A stretch of DNA of 64,000 nt, from contig NC_062214.1 of assembly GCF_902686445.1 (NCBI RefSeq), forward strand, positions 57,199,177 to 57,263,176, written 5' to 3'. This DNA is from Sciurus carolinensis (lineage: Eukaryota; Chordata; Mammalia; Rodentia; Sciuridae). The notes under the pieces were generated by a model. It did not search any database. It worked only from the letters and a program-made list of their open reading frames with translations, and was not told the DNA's origin. The position numbers were made by a program, and so were the translations under genes. Of this stretch, positions 35,040 through 46,227 are shown one piece after another (within the stretch, counting starts at the first letter, position 1; each line of letters starts with the position of its first letter).

Positions 35040-35690
35040 TTCACCTATTTCAGCTAATGGCATGATTTATTTTCTAGTCACCCAGCCTGGCCTCTCTGGA
35101 CTCTTTCCTCTCTCCCTTGACAAAAAAAAAAAAAAAAAAAAAAAAAATCTAATCAGTTTTTTTGTCTCCTCTAAAGCCTCTTGCATACATCTCCTTGTTT
35201 CCATTCACACTGCCACCCTAATTTAAGCCTAATTACGTACCACCTAGACAATTGCAATTATATCCAAATTGGTCTCCCTTCCCCCAGTTTTTTCACTTGC
35301 CAATTTACTCTGCAGCACAACTGCCAAGTTAGTCTTCCCTAAACACAGCCCTGCTCACCTCTGCCTGCTCAGAACCCATCAATGGCTCCCCACTGTCTAT
35401 TTCACAAAAGCCAAGTTACTTCTGTTAAAGGTGCCCCATATTCTGACTTGGGCTTCCTTTTCTGGCTATTTCTCTTTCCTCCACCTGCCTCCTGTTCCAT
35501 GAGTTGCTCAATGGTTTCCTGTGCCCACTCTTCTGCACAGACTGTTTTTCTCATTATGGCGTGCATCATTCCCTCTCTGTGAGTGGAAAACTCCCATTCT
35601 TTAGGACCCAGAGCCAATGTCACCACCGGAGACTCTTCTGTAGCAAATAGATAGATCCCTCTCAAGAACCCAGAATAGAAACCCAGTAGT
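35040..35690 (+). repeat. L2 ORF2 C-terminal remnant
   Basis: Sense L2 over the last third of its reverse-transcriptase frame: 'ttgcaattatatccaaattg' (two-column match to 'cctggactattgcaatagcc'), 'ctgctcagaacccatcaatg' and 'ccactgtctatttcacaaaa', continuing into the C-terminal tail. The poly-A run inside (35122-35147) is a local expansion or a small insertion. No intact frame. Confidence 0.7.
35122..35147. repeat. Poly-A tract
   Basis: Run of 26 A inside the L2 remnant, with L2-like sequence on both sides. Confidence 0.9.
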
Positions 35691-36790
35691 CTGCTTTCCT
35701 CTTGTTACTGATGTGAAGGCTTTCAAAATACCTCGCTTCCACTTTAAAAAATTAGGTTTTTCAGCCCATGGATAACTCCAAAAGTAGGATTTTAAAAATG
35801 CAAAGTACCCATATGCTCAGCTCATACTGAGAAATGGTCTCAGGAGTAATTAAAAACAGTTACAAAAGCAATGGAGTTGTAACAATTGAAATATCACACA
35901 CATATGTGTGCACTGAATCAGAAAACCACATAATACTCAGTTACTGAAAATCTCCGAGACGGTGGGGTTTGTGACACTGAGTGAACATCCTTATCCACTG
36001 CTTACGTTCGAAAGCTCAATCACACCTCGGAGATTCCAGCAGTTTTTCTAGCACTTGCTTCTGTTTTTAAGCCATGTGCTTTGCTTCAGTTGAAGGACTT
36101 TAGGCTTCAACTGATTGTGGCTTTATGTGTTTTACTGCTGCTGGTGCTCAACAACCGAATAATAATAATGAAATCAGTATATCTGTGCTGTAGCATGGCT
36201 CTTTTCTTACGCAGGTGTCTGAGTGATTAAAAGCTTTCTTTTTTTCCTTTTTGATTTTTCCACTCGGGTATTTAAAATAGAAATGTATAATGTATGTGCT
36301 GATTTCTGAATCAGGTGTACTTAATTCTTGCACCCCATTCTGCAGGTGATTTTTCCAACCCAATTAGGACTTGGGAGGTAGGGGTTACAGAAGAGAGGTA
36401 CAAATCTGATTATAATGATACTGAGAAAAAATAGAGTTGCCTTGCAAAGCCAAGGACTAGAAATTATGATAGAAAAAAATTTAAACCTAGGTTCTAGATA
36501 GGGTCTAACAACTTTTTTTTTCTATGAGGGGACAAAAACATTTTTTATTTTTTACTTTGGGTGCCCTATGATCATTATGAAAATTACTCAATTCTGCAGT
36601 TTTGCTGTGTGTGAAAACCACCATGTACAATACACAAAACAAGGAGCATGTCTGTCTGCTAAGAAATTTTTTTTAACAATAGGCCAAGAACCAGAGTTGG
36701 TCTCTAGGGAGCAGTTTTTAATCCCTATTCTAGAAGATCCAGATTCCAATTGGATTTCTGCTAACAATTTGCTTATGGTCTTTGCTTCCC
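35691..36790. other. Unique sequence with hairpins
   Basis: No gene recognised. It contains a 10-base inverted repeat AATCTCCGAG / CTCGGAGATT (35949-35958 and 36026-36035) and a tight hairpin with 10-base stem TCAGTTGAAG / CTTCAACTGA (36086-36095 and 36105-36114, 9-base loop). Confidence 0.55.
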
Positions 36791-36794
36791 CAGA

Positions 36795-36885
36795 ACATCA
36801 TCTGTGAAATGAGGCTAATGCTACCTGTTCACAGGTGGTGGAGATGGTCTGAGGTGCTGAGGAAAGGCCCTTATGAACTCCTGAA
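36795..36885 (+). repeat. MIR SINE fragment
   Basis: 'catctgtgaaatgaggctaa' matches sense MIR core (catctgtaaaatggggataa) with a diverged 3' continuation. Confidence 0.55.
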
Positions 36886-36969
36886 AGTGTTGTACACGTG
36901 TTAGGTGTCAACCATAAAATTTTAGAATTAGGAGTCTCATTCATTAATATTTCCCAATATCCTTGGTTT

Positions 36970-37040
36970 TAAAATGTTAAAGCCAAGGCTTAGAAGCTTA
37001 AGATAGATGCTAAAGGCCACACGGTTGTCAGCAGGTTAGA
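36970..37040 (-). repeat. MIR SINE fragment
   Basis: 'gccaaggcttagaagcttaa' and 'ctaaaggccacacggttgtc' resemble antisense MIR (gaggctcagagaagttaagt, caaggtcacacagctag). Confidence 0.55.
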
Positions 37041-38390
37041 ATGAAAATGCCATTTAATAGGAAGGAAGGATTGTGATAAGAGAGAGTGACTCAGATAGTT
37101 GCCTTCTGAACCTGTATGGTCCCATGCCTTAGTTTGAAACCTGGTGCTAACTTTCAGCGATTTTTCTCTAGTATCTGGAAGATGCCCTGAGAAACACTGA
37201 GTCCGTTTTTGCTTCCAGAGAAACTGTCCGAGCCTGAAGCTGTGATGTGGGTCTGAAAGTGCCTTTGCCTTTGTCACACCAGGCAGGGGTGTGAGAGGAG
37301 TACTCAAGCAGGCTATTGACCATTTGCTCCTGGATCTGCCTGGTCATCTATAGGTCAAAGATATCCATAAGAACTTATGCCCATGAGCCTTGTGTCTTCC
37401 TAATTCATCCATACTGTCTGGTGGAAGTCGTCTGGTACTGTAGGCAATTAGGTGGCCAAGCCCTAGTCATTGTGGGGAAAGTTTGTTCTTCAATAACTTC
37501 TACTTCTGTGGAACAGGTAGCATGTCTAATCCCCCTGAACATCTTTTCTAGGCTTCATCAGGGATATCATATGCCCACCTGTGACTCAAACTAGGGTTTT
37601 TCAGTCATTTCTAAGAATATATAAAAGGAATCATGCAGATTTAATGAGTAAAATTAGAAGACAATTTTGGCTAAGTTGTTTGGGATAATAAAGGATATGC
37701 CAGAGTACCAAAATTAGGATCTTGAGCTTTTCTTTTCCTAGACACAGGGAGGTCTGAATATTTCTGAATAGTGGAGGTAATGATGACAACCATGTTTTAA
37801 GATCATTTGACAGCACCATATTGAAAGCACTGGAAAGAAGTAAACTATATAAAGCAGGAATATCTGGGCAGCTATAGCAACAGTGGAGGCATGAGGTAAG
37901 AAGAAGCTGATGGTAGTAAGAATAGGCAGATACAGGAGATACATTACTGATGAAGAAATCACAGGATTTGACTATCTGTTATGTCTGGTACTGATGTCAG
38001 CAAAGAGAATTATTCCAGGATTTTGTGATGACAAGAACTCAATTGCTTTGTGTATACTTTTTTCCCCCCTAATATGATTAGACTGCTTGTGTGTGATCCT
38101 AGGTGTTAATTAGTTGAGTGACAAGGTATGTGTTTTATCCGTGCTGCCTGTCACCATATAAGATGATTCAGAAGAAAAAAGTACAGGCAGGATTTATTTT
38201 TCTATAGATTTAAGGACTATATTGATTTCTCATTTGAAACATGAGCTGAACTGCCCCTATTTCTCAGGTTATTAATCTGGAAATAATTTTTTTCTTCCTC
38301 TTTACCAGTATCCCACTGTAATCTTTGGACTGCCCTTCATAAAGAGGTAACTTGATCTGTGTTATCTGTTCTGCTCTTTTTTCCACATTT
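37041..38390. other. Unique sequence
   Basis: No gene supported. Frames at 36990-37307 (minus, 105 codons) and 37316-37594 (plus, 92 codons) have no recognisable domain. Confidence 0.4.
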
Positions 38391-38394
38391 TTGT

Positions 38395-39357
38395 CAGTGC
38401 ATTATAGTTTTACATAAAGATGGGATTTGTTACTAACATATTCATACATGGCACATAATATGTTTGCTATTTTTTTAAAGCCACAATCTCTGACTTTTTC
38501 TTCTTGGTGTGTTTTACAGTTTGGTAGTTCATAGTGTATTCAGAAGCATCACCACAACCAATTTGAGAACATTTTCACCGCTCCCCAAAGAAACCTCATG
38601 AAAATGAGTAGTCAGTCTTCCAAGGCTCTCAGCCCTAGGTTATAATTAATCCAATAATTCTGTCTCTTTGACTTTTTCTAGTCTGTATATTTCATAGAAT
38701 ATAATTATATGACATGTATTTTGTGCCTGTCTTTTTTTCACTCAGTGTAATTCAAGGTTCACGCATGTCACAGAATACATCAATACTCCAATCATTCTCT
38801 GATCACGTAGTATGCATTGTATTGATACACAATATTTTTTATTCACTCAGCAGTTGAAAAACATTTGAATGTTTCCCTTTTTGACTATTGTGAATAATGG
38901 AGCTATAGACATTACTGTATACATATGATTTCAGTTTTCTTGGGTATATACTTAGGAGTGGAATTGTTGGGATACGATATCATTATGTTCAAACTGGCAG
39001 ACTGTTTCCAAATAAAACACCCCATTTTATTTTTCCCATCTACACTGTATAAAAGTTGTGATTTCTCCACACCTTCACCAGCTAGCATTTGTTATTATCT
39101 TTATTATATGTCATTTTTAAAGTTATAACCTTCCTTAATGGGTGTGAAGTGTTATCTTGCTGTGCTTTTTATTTGCATTTCCCTGATTGATAAGATGTTG
39201 TGTTATCTTGTGCTTACTGGCCATTTGTACATCTTCTTTGGATAATAAGGCTCATATCCTTTGTTCATTTTTAAACAAGTATATATTTGTCTTTCACTAC
39301 TGTATTGTAAACATTCTTTATATATTCTGCATTACAGATATGGTTTGCAATATTTTC
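38395..39357 (-). repeat. Old L1 ORF2 C-terminal region
   Basis: Clear ancient L1M in antisense: 'catcaccacaaccaatttga', 'tatatacttaggagtggaat', 'atttgcatttccctgattga'. It is interrupted at 39357 by a younger L1. Confidence 0.75.
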
Positions 39358-40497
39358 TTGTGTTTTTTTAAATTTATTTTTATTGTAAACAAATGGGATA
39401 CATGTTGTTTCTCTGTTTGTATGTGGAGTAAAGGCATACCATTTGTATAATCATACACTTACATAGGTAATGTTGTTTGATTCATTCTGTTTTTTTTTTT
39501 CCTTCCCCCCCACTCGTCCCATCCCTCTTCTCCCTCTATACAGTCCCTCCTTCCTCCATTCCTGCCCCCCTTCCACCCCCATTATGTGTCATCATCTGCT
39601 TATCAGCGAGATCATTCTTCCTTTGTTTTTTTGAGATTGGCTTATCTCACTTAGCATGATATTCTCCAATTTCATCCATTTGCCTGCAAATGCCATCATT
39701 TCATTGTTCTTTATGGTTGAGTAAAATTCCATTGTATAAATATACCACAGTTTCTTTATCCATTCATCAATTGAAGGACATCTAGGTTGGTTCCACAATC
39801 TGGCTATGGTGAATTGAGCAGCAATGAACATTGATGTGGCTGTATCTCTGTAGTATGCTGATTTTAAGTCGTTTGGGTATAGGCCAAGGAGTGGGATAGC
39901 TGGGTCAAATGGTGGTTCCATTCCAAGTTTTCTGAGGAATCTCCACACTGCTTTCCAGAGTGGCTGCACTAATTTGCAACCCCACCAGCAATGTATGAGT
40001 GTTCCTTTTTCCCCACATCCTCGCCAGCACCTAATTGTTGCTTGTATTCTTGATAATGGCCATTCTAATTGGGGTGAGATGGAATCTTAGGATAGTTTTG
40101 ATTTGCATTTCTCTTGTTACTAGAGATGTTGAACATTTTTTCATATATCTGTTGTTTGCTTGTAGACCTTCTTCTGGGAAGTGTCTGTTCATTTCCTTAG
40201 CCCATTTGTTGATTGGATTATTTGTATTCTTCATGTAGAGTTTTTTGAGTTCTTTACAGATTCTGGAGATTAGTGCTCTATCTGAAGTATGATTGGCAAA
40301 TATTTTCTCCTACTCTGTAGCCTCTCTTTCACATTACTGATAGTTTCCTTTGCTGAGAGAAAGCTTTTTAGTTTGAATCTATCCCAGTTGTTGATTCTTG
40401 CTTTTATTTCTTGTGCTATGGGAGTCCTGTTAAGGAAGTCTGATCCTAAGTCAACATGTTGAAGATTTGGACCTACTTTTTCTTCTATAAGATGCAG
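39358..40497 (-). mobile_element. Young L1, 3' end and ORF2 C-terminus
   Basis: T-rich tail, antisense 3'UTR with a C-rich stretch (39500-39585), then ORF2 antisense to about 40497, where it is 5'-truncated. Two pieces of reading frame survive (see the separate pseudogene entry). It is one of the least diverged L1 copies in the window. Confidence 0.85.
39592..40234 (-). pseudogene. L1 ORF2 C-terminal fragment
   Basis: ORF2 is the L1 endonuclease/reverse transcriptase. Two frames cover its C-terminal end: 40031-40234 ([15 protein letters not shown]..., [15 protein letters not shown]) and 39592-39969 ([54 protein letters not shown]). Between them, near 40020-40035, a one-base difference shifts the frame within the stretch that in the copy at 57650 reads [12 protein letters not shown]. 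Endonuclease and RT domains are absent, so it is inactive. Confidence 0.85.
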
Positions 40498-41515
40498 GGG
40501 ATAGGGATAACTGGGTCAAATAGTGATTCCACCTCATGTTTTCTGAGGAATCTCTATACTGCTTTCCAGAGTGGTTGCACTAATTTGAATTTCCACCCAA
40601 TAATGTATGAGTGTATCTCTTTCCCACATCCTCATCAACATTTATTGTTGCTTCTATTCTTGATAATTGCTATTCTGACTGGAGTGAGATGAAATCTTAG
40701 TATAGTTTTGATTTGCATTTCACTGATTGCTAGAGATGTTGAACATTTTTTTATGTATTTGTTGACCATTTCTATTTCTTCTTCTGTGAAGTACCTTTTC
40801 AATTCCTATGCCCATTTATTGAATGGTTTCTTTGCTTTTTTGGTGTTAAGTTTTTGAGATATTTATATAGCCTGGAGATTAACACTTTATCTGAGGTGCA
40901 TGAGGTAAAGATTTTCTCCCATTCTTTAGGCTCTTTCTTGAGGTTCTTGATTGTTTCCTTTATTGTGAAGAAACTTTTTAGTTTGTATCATCCCATTTAT
41001 TGATTCTTGGTTTTACTTCTTGTGCTTTAGGAGTCTTGTTGAGGAATTCAGTTCCTAAGCCAACACGATGGAGATTTGAACCTACTTTTTCTTCTAGTAG
41101 GCACAGAGTCTCTGGTCTAATGCCTAGTTCCTTGATCTACTTTGAGTTGAGTTTTCACAATGAAATTACATTCAGCCATACATAAGAACAAAATTATGTC
41201 ATTTGCAGGAAAATGAATGGAAACAAAGATCATCATGTTGAGCAAAATAAGCCAGACTCAGGAAATCAAGGTCATATGTTCTCTTGCACACATGGAAGCT
41301 AGAGAGAAAAAACATTTAAAAAGGAGATCTCAATAAAATAGAAGATAAACCAGTAGAGTTGAGGAAGGAGATTGGTGGTTGGAGGAGGAGAGGGAAACAA
41401 GAGGTTCTGGGGAATGGAATCCATCAAATTATGAGCATGAATGACTATGTCACAATGAATCCCACTATTACATATAATCACAACGCACCACTCTAAAAAA
41501 AATTCAAAAAAATTC
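40498..41515 (+). mobile_element. 5'-inverted L1 (twin priming)
   Basis: The left part, 40498-41155, is antisense ORF2; the right part, 41156-41510, is sense, from the ORF2 C-terminus (caatgaaattacattcagcc, equivalent to MEYYSAI) through the 3'UTR to an A-rich tail. The antisense part covers the ORF2 region just upstream of the sense part, and its outer end at about 40500 lies at the PAIPLL motif, leaving a gap of about 145 bases of L1 at the junction. This is the layout expected from twin priming during insertion. Target duplications were not found because a second L1 abuts the left end. Confidence 0.85.
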
Positions 41516-41795
41516 ACCAGTATTTCAAAGGATTCATTTTCTTAGTACTTTGTAACTCAAATGAGTTAGAATCACTATCTTGAAGTAAATCATTTCCTTA
41601 CAACCAAGGAGAAATCACTGAAGCTGATATAAGAGTATTCCTGGTTTTAAAAGGAAACCATGATCCCTCTACACAGGACTCACCACATCGGTGAGCAGAA
41701 GAGCCCAGACTGTGCTCTGCATATGGAAACTAGGCCTTGAAATGAGGTTGGAAGATATCACAGTTTTGGGAGTCAAAAAGTCATGAATAGTGTGT
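41516..41795. other. Unique sequence
   Basis: No gene or repeat recognised. Confidence 0.4.
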
Positions 41796-41799
41796 GACA

Positions 41800-41945
41800 T
41801 GGACTAGGTTCTGAACCTCTGTGAACGGTCATTTATGCAATGGGAATGTTGAAAAAAAATCAGTATTGTTATGAAAACTTACTGAAATGTAACTGCCTGG
41901 CCCAATGCCTACCACATAAAACAAGCTAAATCAGCATTATTTTTA
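41800..41945 (+). repeat. MIR SINE fragment
   Basis: 'tctgtgaacggtcatttatg' and 'gcctggcccaatgcctacca' follow the second half of sense MIR. Confidence 0.5.
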
Positions 41946-43588
41946 CTTTATTACAGTGGTAGTTATCTATTCCAAATGGGAAATAGTTTCTACAACATGG
42001 GAAGACCATGTTTAACTCATGGTTAGATAGGCAAACAGGAGCATGATTGTACACTTTTCAGTGAAGTAAGAGACAATATACTGTAGTACCTTCTGGAAAC
42101 TCAATACTACTTTCCATCTGCCTTATCTCCTAACTTGAGTGGTCAGATGCCCACAGCCCGTTTGCATTAAATTTCACATGGATTTTTATTACTCTGTTAT
42201 TACATGTAATATCTGAGCATTCTGACTTCTCAGTCCCTCTTTTTACCCCTCCCTGGTGTGATATGAAATAAAGTTCATAGCAGCATTATAATAGGTCGGC
42301 CAAAATCCAAAAGTCGGAGTTACCAAGTAATTATCTGGAGGAAATTCCAAAAATGTGTATTTTTATGTCCATATATAAAAACTGCATTAAATTTAGGGCA
42401 AGCCAAAACATGTCCCAGCTTGTGTTCCCAGTACTTATGACTTCAAAAAGCTGTTCTCTCTCATCCCCTCCTCACTTTAAAATAACAAATAGAGCCAGAG
42501 CAACCAAGGTCTTTGTTGGAAGTTTGTCCTTAAGAAGGATGGTGTTTTTGTCTTGCTGGTCTCCCCTTCCCCCACCCCAGTGGGTAGGGATGAGAAAGGT
42601 GCTGTTCTGTGGAACGGGTGCCTGAATTTACAGACTGTCTCCAGGACCCACATCTGTGTCCTGTTACAATGTGATCTTTGGTCCATCTTTTTAATTTATA
42701 ACTCCCCTGGGACCTTTAAATATTGACCCTTAATGTAAGCTCAAGTTAACATTAGCTAAAGATAGTCAACTAACCTTTGCTCCTAGAAATTGCTGAACAT
42801 ATCCTATGACCCGTCTCCCACTCTCAAAGTACATCCATTCGCCTAACCAAGTGTGCCAAGCAGGAAGGATCCAGATGTTCTTGGGGAAATTACATGCATT
42901 GAAATTTAGTGGGAAACCCAGAAACCAGCTAGGTCATTGTTGCCTGACCAGAGATGTTTCTATACTCAGTGAAACCCAGAATCAGTCTAAAAATAGGCGC
43001 TTGTCAAAATTCCTCTGATTTACCTCATAATCCTCATGTCCACTGACACACGTGATGAACTGTCTCTTTCCAGTATCGTGTGTCAAAACCTAACAGAGTC
43101 ATGATCTCACAAATGGAACTTTTCCCTTCTCTCCCCCAACACTTATATGCCACAGGAATCCTTGAGGTTTGTGATTTCACCCCTGCCAGGCACTTTCTCC
43201 CAGTGGCCTTGAAACAGAATGAATTGGTCCACTGTATCGGATGGTGAGCGATGCTGGCATGCAAGCACTCCAACCTGGACCAGGGGCACTGGGAGCCCAT
43301 CTCTCCCCCAGTAGCTACACCGAGGGGTGAGTGAAAGTAAGGCCTGTTTGCAGCTGGACTCGTGAAGTGCTCTGGGGCCTGCACAATGGGTGTCTGGGGA
43401 GGCTGTAAGGATAAAATGATTAAGTAAATGGGTGGCATTAGCTTGTATCACATGCTGCTGTCTTTTATTGTGCTATAAAATGGCTCATTTGGAGGCAATG
43501 TGAATTTAAACTTTTCTGCTGTGATCATTTGTCCTATTTGTTTTTAACATCACTCAGTTTCTTCTTCTCCTGCTAACTTAGGCCCTCC
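41946..43588. other. Unique sequence
   Basis: No gene supported. Overlapping minus-strand frames at 43034-43438 and 43143-43451 (134 and 102 codons) are in different frames, share no recognisable domain and are not flanked by convincing gene signals. Confidence 0.45.
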
Positions 43589-43589
43589 A

Positions 43590-43915
43590 TCCCCTTTTCT
43601 TTCTCTCTCCCTTTTCTTCCATCTTTCCTCCTACTTTTCCTTTCTTCCCTCTTGCCCTCCCTCCCTCCTTCCCTTTCCTTTCCTTTCCTTTCCTTTCCTT
43701 TCCTTTCCTTTCCTTTCCTTTCCTTTCCTTTCCCTTCCCTTCCCTTCCTTTCCTTTTCCTTTCCTTTCCTTTCCTTTCCTTTCCTTTCCTTTCCTTTCCT
43801 TTCCTTTCCTTTCCTTTTCTTTCCTTTCCTTTTCCTTCCTTCCTTCCTTCCTTCCTTCCTTCCTTCCTTCCTTCCTTCCTTCCTTCCTTCCTTCCTTCCT
43901 TCTTTCTTTCTTCCT
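43590..43915. repeat. Polypyrimidine tract: (TTTCC)n then (CTTC)n
   Basis: About 325 bases of almost pure C/T on the plus strand: irregular pyrimidines, about 35 copies of a TTTCC pentamer with small variants (43670-43838), then about 18 CTTC units. The complementary strand is homopurine. Open frames of 105-159 codons on both strands are low-complexity artefacts. Confidence 0.97.
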
Positions 43916-44320
43916 GGACCTGAATCCAAACCTGTTAGTCCTACCATTACTAAAATTATGACTTTTTGATCTCACTCTCTGAAGGCTCATTTTTTGATCT
44001 CTAAAACTGGGATATACAAGGTTATTGAAAGTTTTAAATGAAATACAGTATGTATAAGATATAACTGGATTTGCCTGCGCCTGCTCTGTTTTAATGTATA
44101 ATCTTCTCATTCTCCTATCCTAGAAATTCAGTGTAGATTATGGATGGGGTGTCTGTGGCCTGATGCCTCAAATGTGGGAATGAAAACGAGGGTGACTAAA
44201 TGGCAGTGATCCATGTTCCCAAATGCTCCTCTGCCTTGGCAAAGCCTCCATAGAACAGGAGAGGGGATGCTGAGGTGGAGGTGACAGAACAAAATTGGCT
44301 TCAGAATGGTGAACTCTACC
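43916..44320. other. Unique sequence
   Basis: No gene or repeat recognised. Confidence 0.4.
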
Positions 44321-44438
44321 AGCACCATGATCTGAATTGTATTCCCCCCCACCCCTCCAAATTCCTATGGTGAAGTCCTGATCCCCAGCTTCTCAAGCAT
44401 GGACATGCTTATGAGGTTTTTAAGAAGTAATCCAATCC

Positions 44439-44545
44439 AGGACTGGGGGTGTAACTCAGTGGTAGAGCATTTACCTAGCATGAGCAATCCTGGGAGTTTC
44501 ATCCCCAGCACCAACCAAGACAAAACAACAACAAAGCAGTAACTA
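44439..44545 (+). mobile_element. ID SINE (tRNA-derived)
   Basis: Sense ID element: 'gactgggggtgtaactcagt', 'ggtagagcatttacctagca', 'gtttcatccccagcacc', then an A-rich tail. It keeps recognisable Pol III A-box (GTAACTCAGTGG) and B-box (GAGTTTCATCC) regions, the latter altered from GGTTCGATCCC. Probable diverged target duplications lie at agaagtaatc and agcagtaact. Confidence 0.88.
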
Positions 44546-44709
44546 AGTTAAAATGAGGTCATTAGAGTAAATCCTAACCCCAGTGCCTTTATGAGAAGAG
44601 ATTAGGGCACAGACAAAATCTAAAGGAAGATACAGAATGAAAACACTGTGAGAGGGTCCTTGGGGGAAACTAAGCAAAATGGAAGAACAAGTTTACTCCT
44701 ACCAGGCTT

Positions 44710-44830
44710 GTTCTGGGGCTTTACATGTGTTAACTTATTTGAATTAATTGGAGTCATCTAGTAGCCCTAGGGTTAGCCCTTTTCATGAATGAGAAAAGCA
44801 AGCAGAGAGAGCAATGTTCATATGGGTTAA
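44710..44830 (-). repeat. MIR-like fragment inside MLT1
   Basis: 'acatgtgttaacttatttga', 'ccttttcatgaatgagaaaa' and 'gcaagcagagagagcaatg' resemble antisense MIR. Confidence 0.45.
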
Positions 44831-44955
44831 TATGGGGTGGAAGAGGAAGTTGGACCCAGGAAATTCTGGAGAAGCCTCCAGAAAGTGAGAAAACACATTT
44901 CTGTTGTATAAAGGTACTCAGTCTGTGGGCTTTTATTACATCTGCCCAGTGAAAT

Positions 44956-45580
44956 AAATTCTACCAAGAATTCATGATTTTTATTTCTATAATTGTAACA
45001 ATTAAGGTCAGTTATAGGGGAAGAAATCAGAAATGTTTAGGTTACGTAGGGACCAGAGTTTAGAAACACAAAAGAGGATGGGGGGTGGCCGATAAGTTTT
45101 TCCATGAGCAGTGAATGGCCTGACAGCAGTCTTGGTTGTAGAATGTAAACTAAGCATAAGAGGAGCACCAGGCTTTGACTGAGAGCTGACAGGCTGGTGC
45201 CACTCAGGCCTCTGTATAATGCTTTCTCAGCAGCTGCTGAGAATTATCTCTGCCTTTTTAATCCTCTCATTTCAGAGTTGTTTCAGGCAGATTATTCCTA
45301 AAAACCTCATGTAATTAATATCAATTATTTAGATTTGCTGCTTTAGTCGGTGTCAGATTTTTCAGCACAGGACAAGATGTTATTACTATTATTACTGTTA
45401 ATTACTGAGTCGAAAGCCCACATGACAAATGGACTCAATAACATGAAAAGCAAGGTTTAATTTTTGCAAAAGTTTACAAGCGGGAGAACTTGGAATTGGA
45501 CTCACCATTCTTCATCAGGGAGTTTCCTTTCTTGGGCTGCAGGAGTGCAGCTTTGGAGATCGGTTTCCCAGATCCACCTT
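44956..45580. other. Unique sequence, possible conserved element
   Basis: No gene or repeat. The block 45180-45420 has a perfect 20-base palindrome centred on an E-box (CAGCTG, 45224-45243) and, 65-100 bases on, homeodomain-type TAAT sites ('atgtaattaatatcaattat'). This might be a regulatory element; that is inference only. Confidence 0.4.
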
Positions 45581-45584
45581 CCAT

Positions 45585-45800
45585 CTTGCTGTGTCTTAAC
45601 TGGGGGACCTTGGCCACACCTTGGGCTCTCTCTCTCTCTCTTGTGCTCTCTCTCTCTTTCTACCTGATTTTCTCCATCTGTAAATTGGGGTAATATTAGG
45701 GCTACTTCATGAGGTTGCTGTGAATTTCAAATGAATTAGTATATGTGAAATCTCCAGAATAACCTTGGCATGGAGTAATTGCCAAATATAAGAGATCTCA
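45585..45800 (+). repeat. MIR SINE with CT microsatellite
   Basis: Sense MIR: 'ttaactgggggaccttggcc', 'gattttctccatctgtaaat', 'cttcatgaggttgctgtgaa', 'tcaaatgaattagtatatgt'. A CT-rich microsatellite (45628-45662) interrupts the core. Confidence 0.8.
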
Positions 45801-45874
45801 TTATCAATATCATGATTATGATTGTTATATTATGTTACTAGGCAGTGTTAGAAGGCACAACTGTGTAGAATGGT

Positions 45875-46040
45875 AAGTAAGAAATCAGACCAACTGACAC
45901 CTGAATTCTAGGTCTGTCACTGGGATGCCAAGGGTCCCTGAGCAAATTTCTTGAGTTCTTTAAGCCTTAGTTCTCTCCCATACAGAAAGGAGAATAGTGT
46001 CTATCTCACTAGAATGCCAGGTATGTGACGGATACTCAGG
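45875..46040 (+). repeat. MIR SINE
   Basis: Sense MIR: 'gaattctaggtctgtcactg', 'cttgagttctttaagcctta', 'ctcactagaatgccaggtat'. Moderately diverged. Confidence 0.6.
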
Positions 46041-46054
46041 TACTCTGCCGATAA

Positions 46055-46195
46055 CTTTACTGTATCAGCTAACACTCTCTTCAGATCCACATGAGAGGTA
46101 CTATTATTATTTTAATTTTCTAGACAAGAAAAATAAGGTTTGGATCAGGTAAGTAATTGGTTTGGGGATCTTTCAGCTTCTTATTGGCAGTGTCA
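46055..46195 (-). repeat. MIR SINE
   Basis: Antisense MIR: 'gagaggtactattattattt' then 'tctagacaagaaaaataagg'. Adjacent to a sense MIR on the left, so they form an inverted pair. Confidence 0.6.
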
Positions 46196-46227
46196 AGTGG
46201 TCTGACAAGCATTGCAGTTTATTGCCT

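Larger units (their letters stand above)
44325..44955 (+). mobile_element. MLT1-type MaLR LTR with nested insertions
   Basis: Pieces of a sense MLT1-like LTR in order: 'gatctgaattgtattccccc', 'cctatggtgaagtcctgatc', 'aatgaggtcattagagtaaa', 'cctttatgagaagagattag', and the end 'gaagcctccagaaagtgaga' plus 'tttctgttgtataaaggtac'. An ID SINE (44439-44545) and a MIR-like piece (44710-44830) interrupt it. Non-coding, ancient. Confidence 0.65.

Noticed and set aside
35122..35147. Poly-A run as the tail of a processed pseudogene
   Set aside because: L2 sequence lies on both sides in order and no polyadenylation signal or target duplication is seen.
43034..43451. Overlapping 134- and 102-codon minus-strand frames
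   Set aside because: Different frames over the same bases, no recognisable domain, no gene context.
43573..44110. Open frames of 105-159 codons on both strands
   Set aside because: They are translations of the TTTCC/CTTC tract and its flanks, giving KERKG or FLSFP repeats; not proteins.
44439..44510. tRNA-like sequence with A and B boxes
   Set aside because: It is the head of an ID SINE with A-tail and target duplications, not a tRNA gene.
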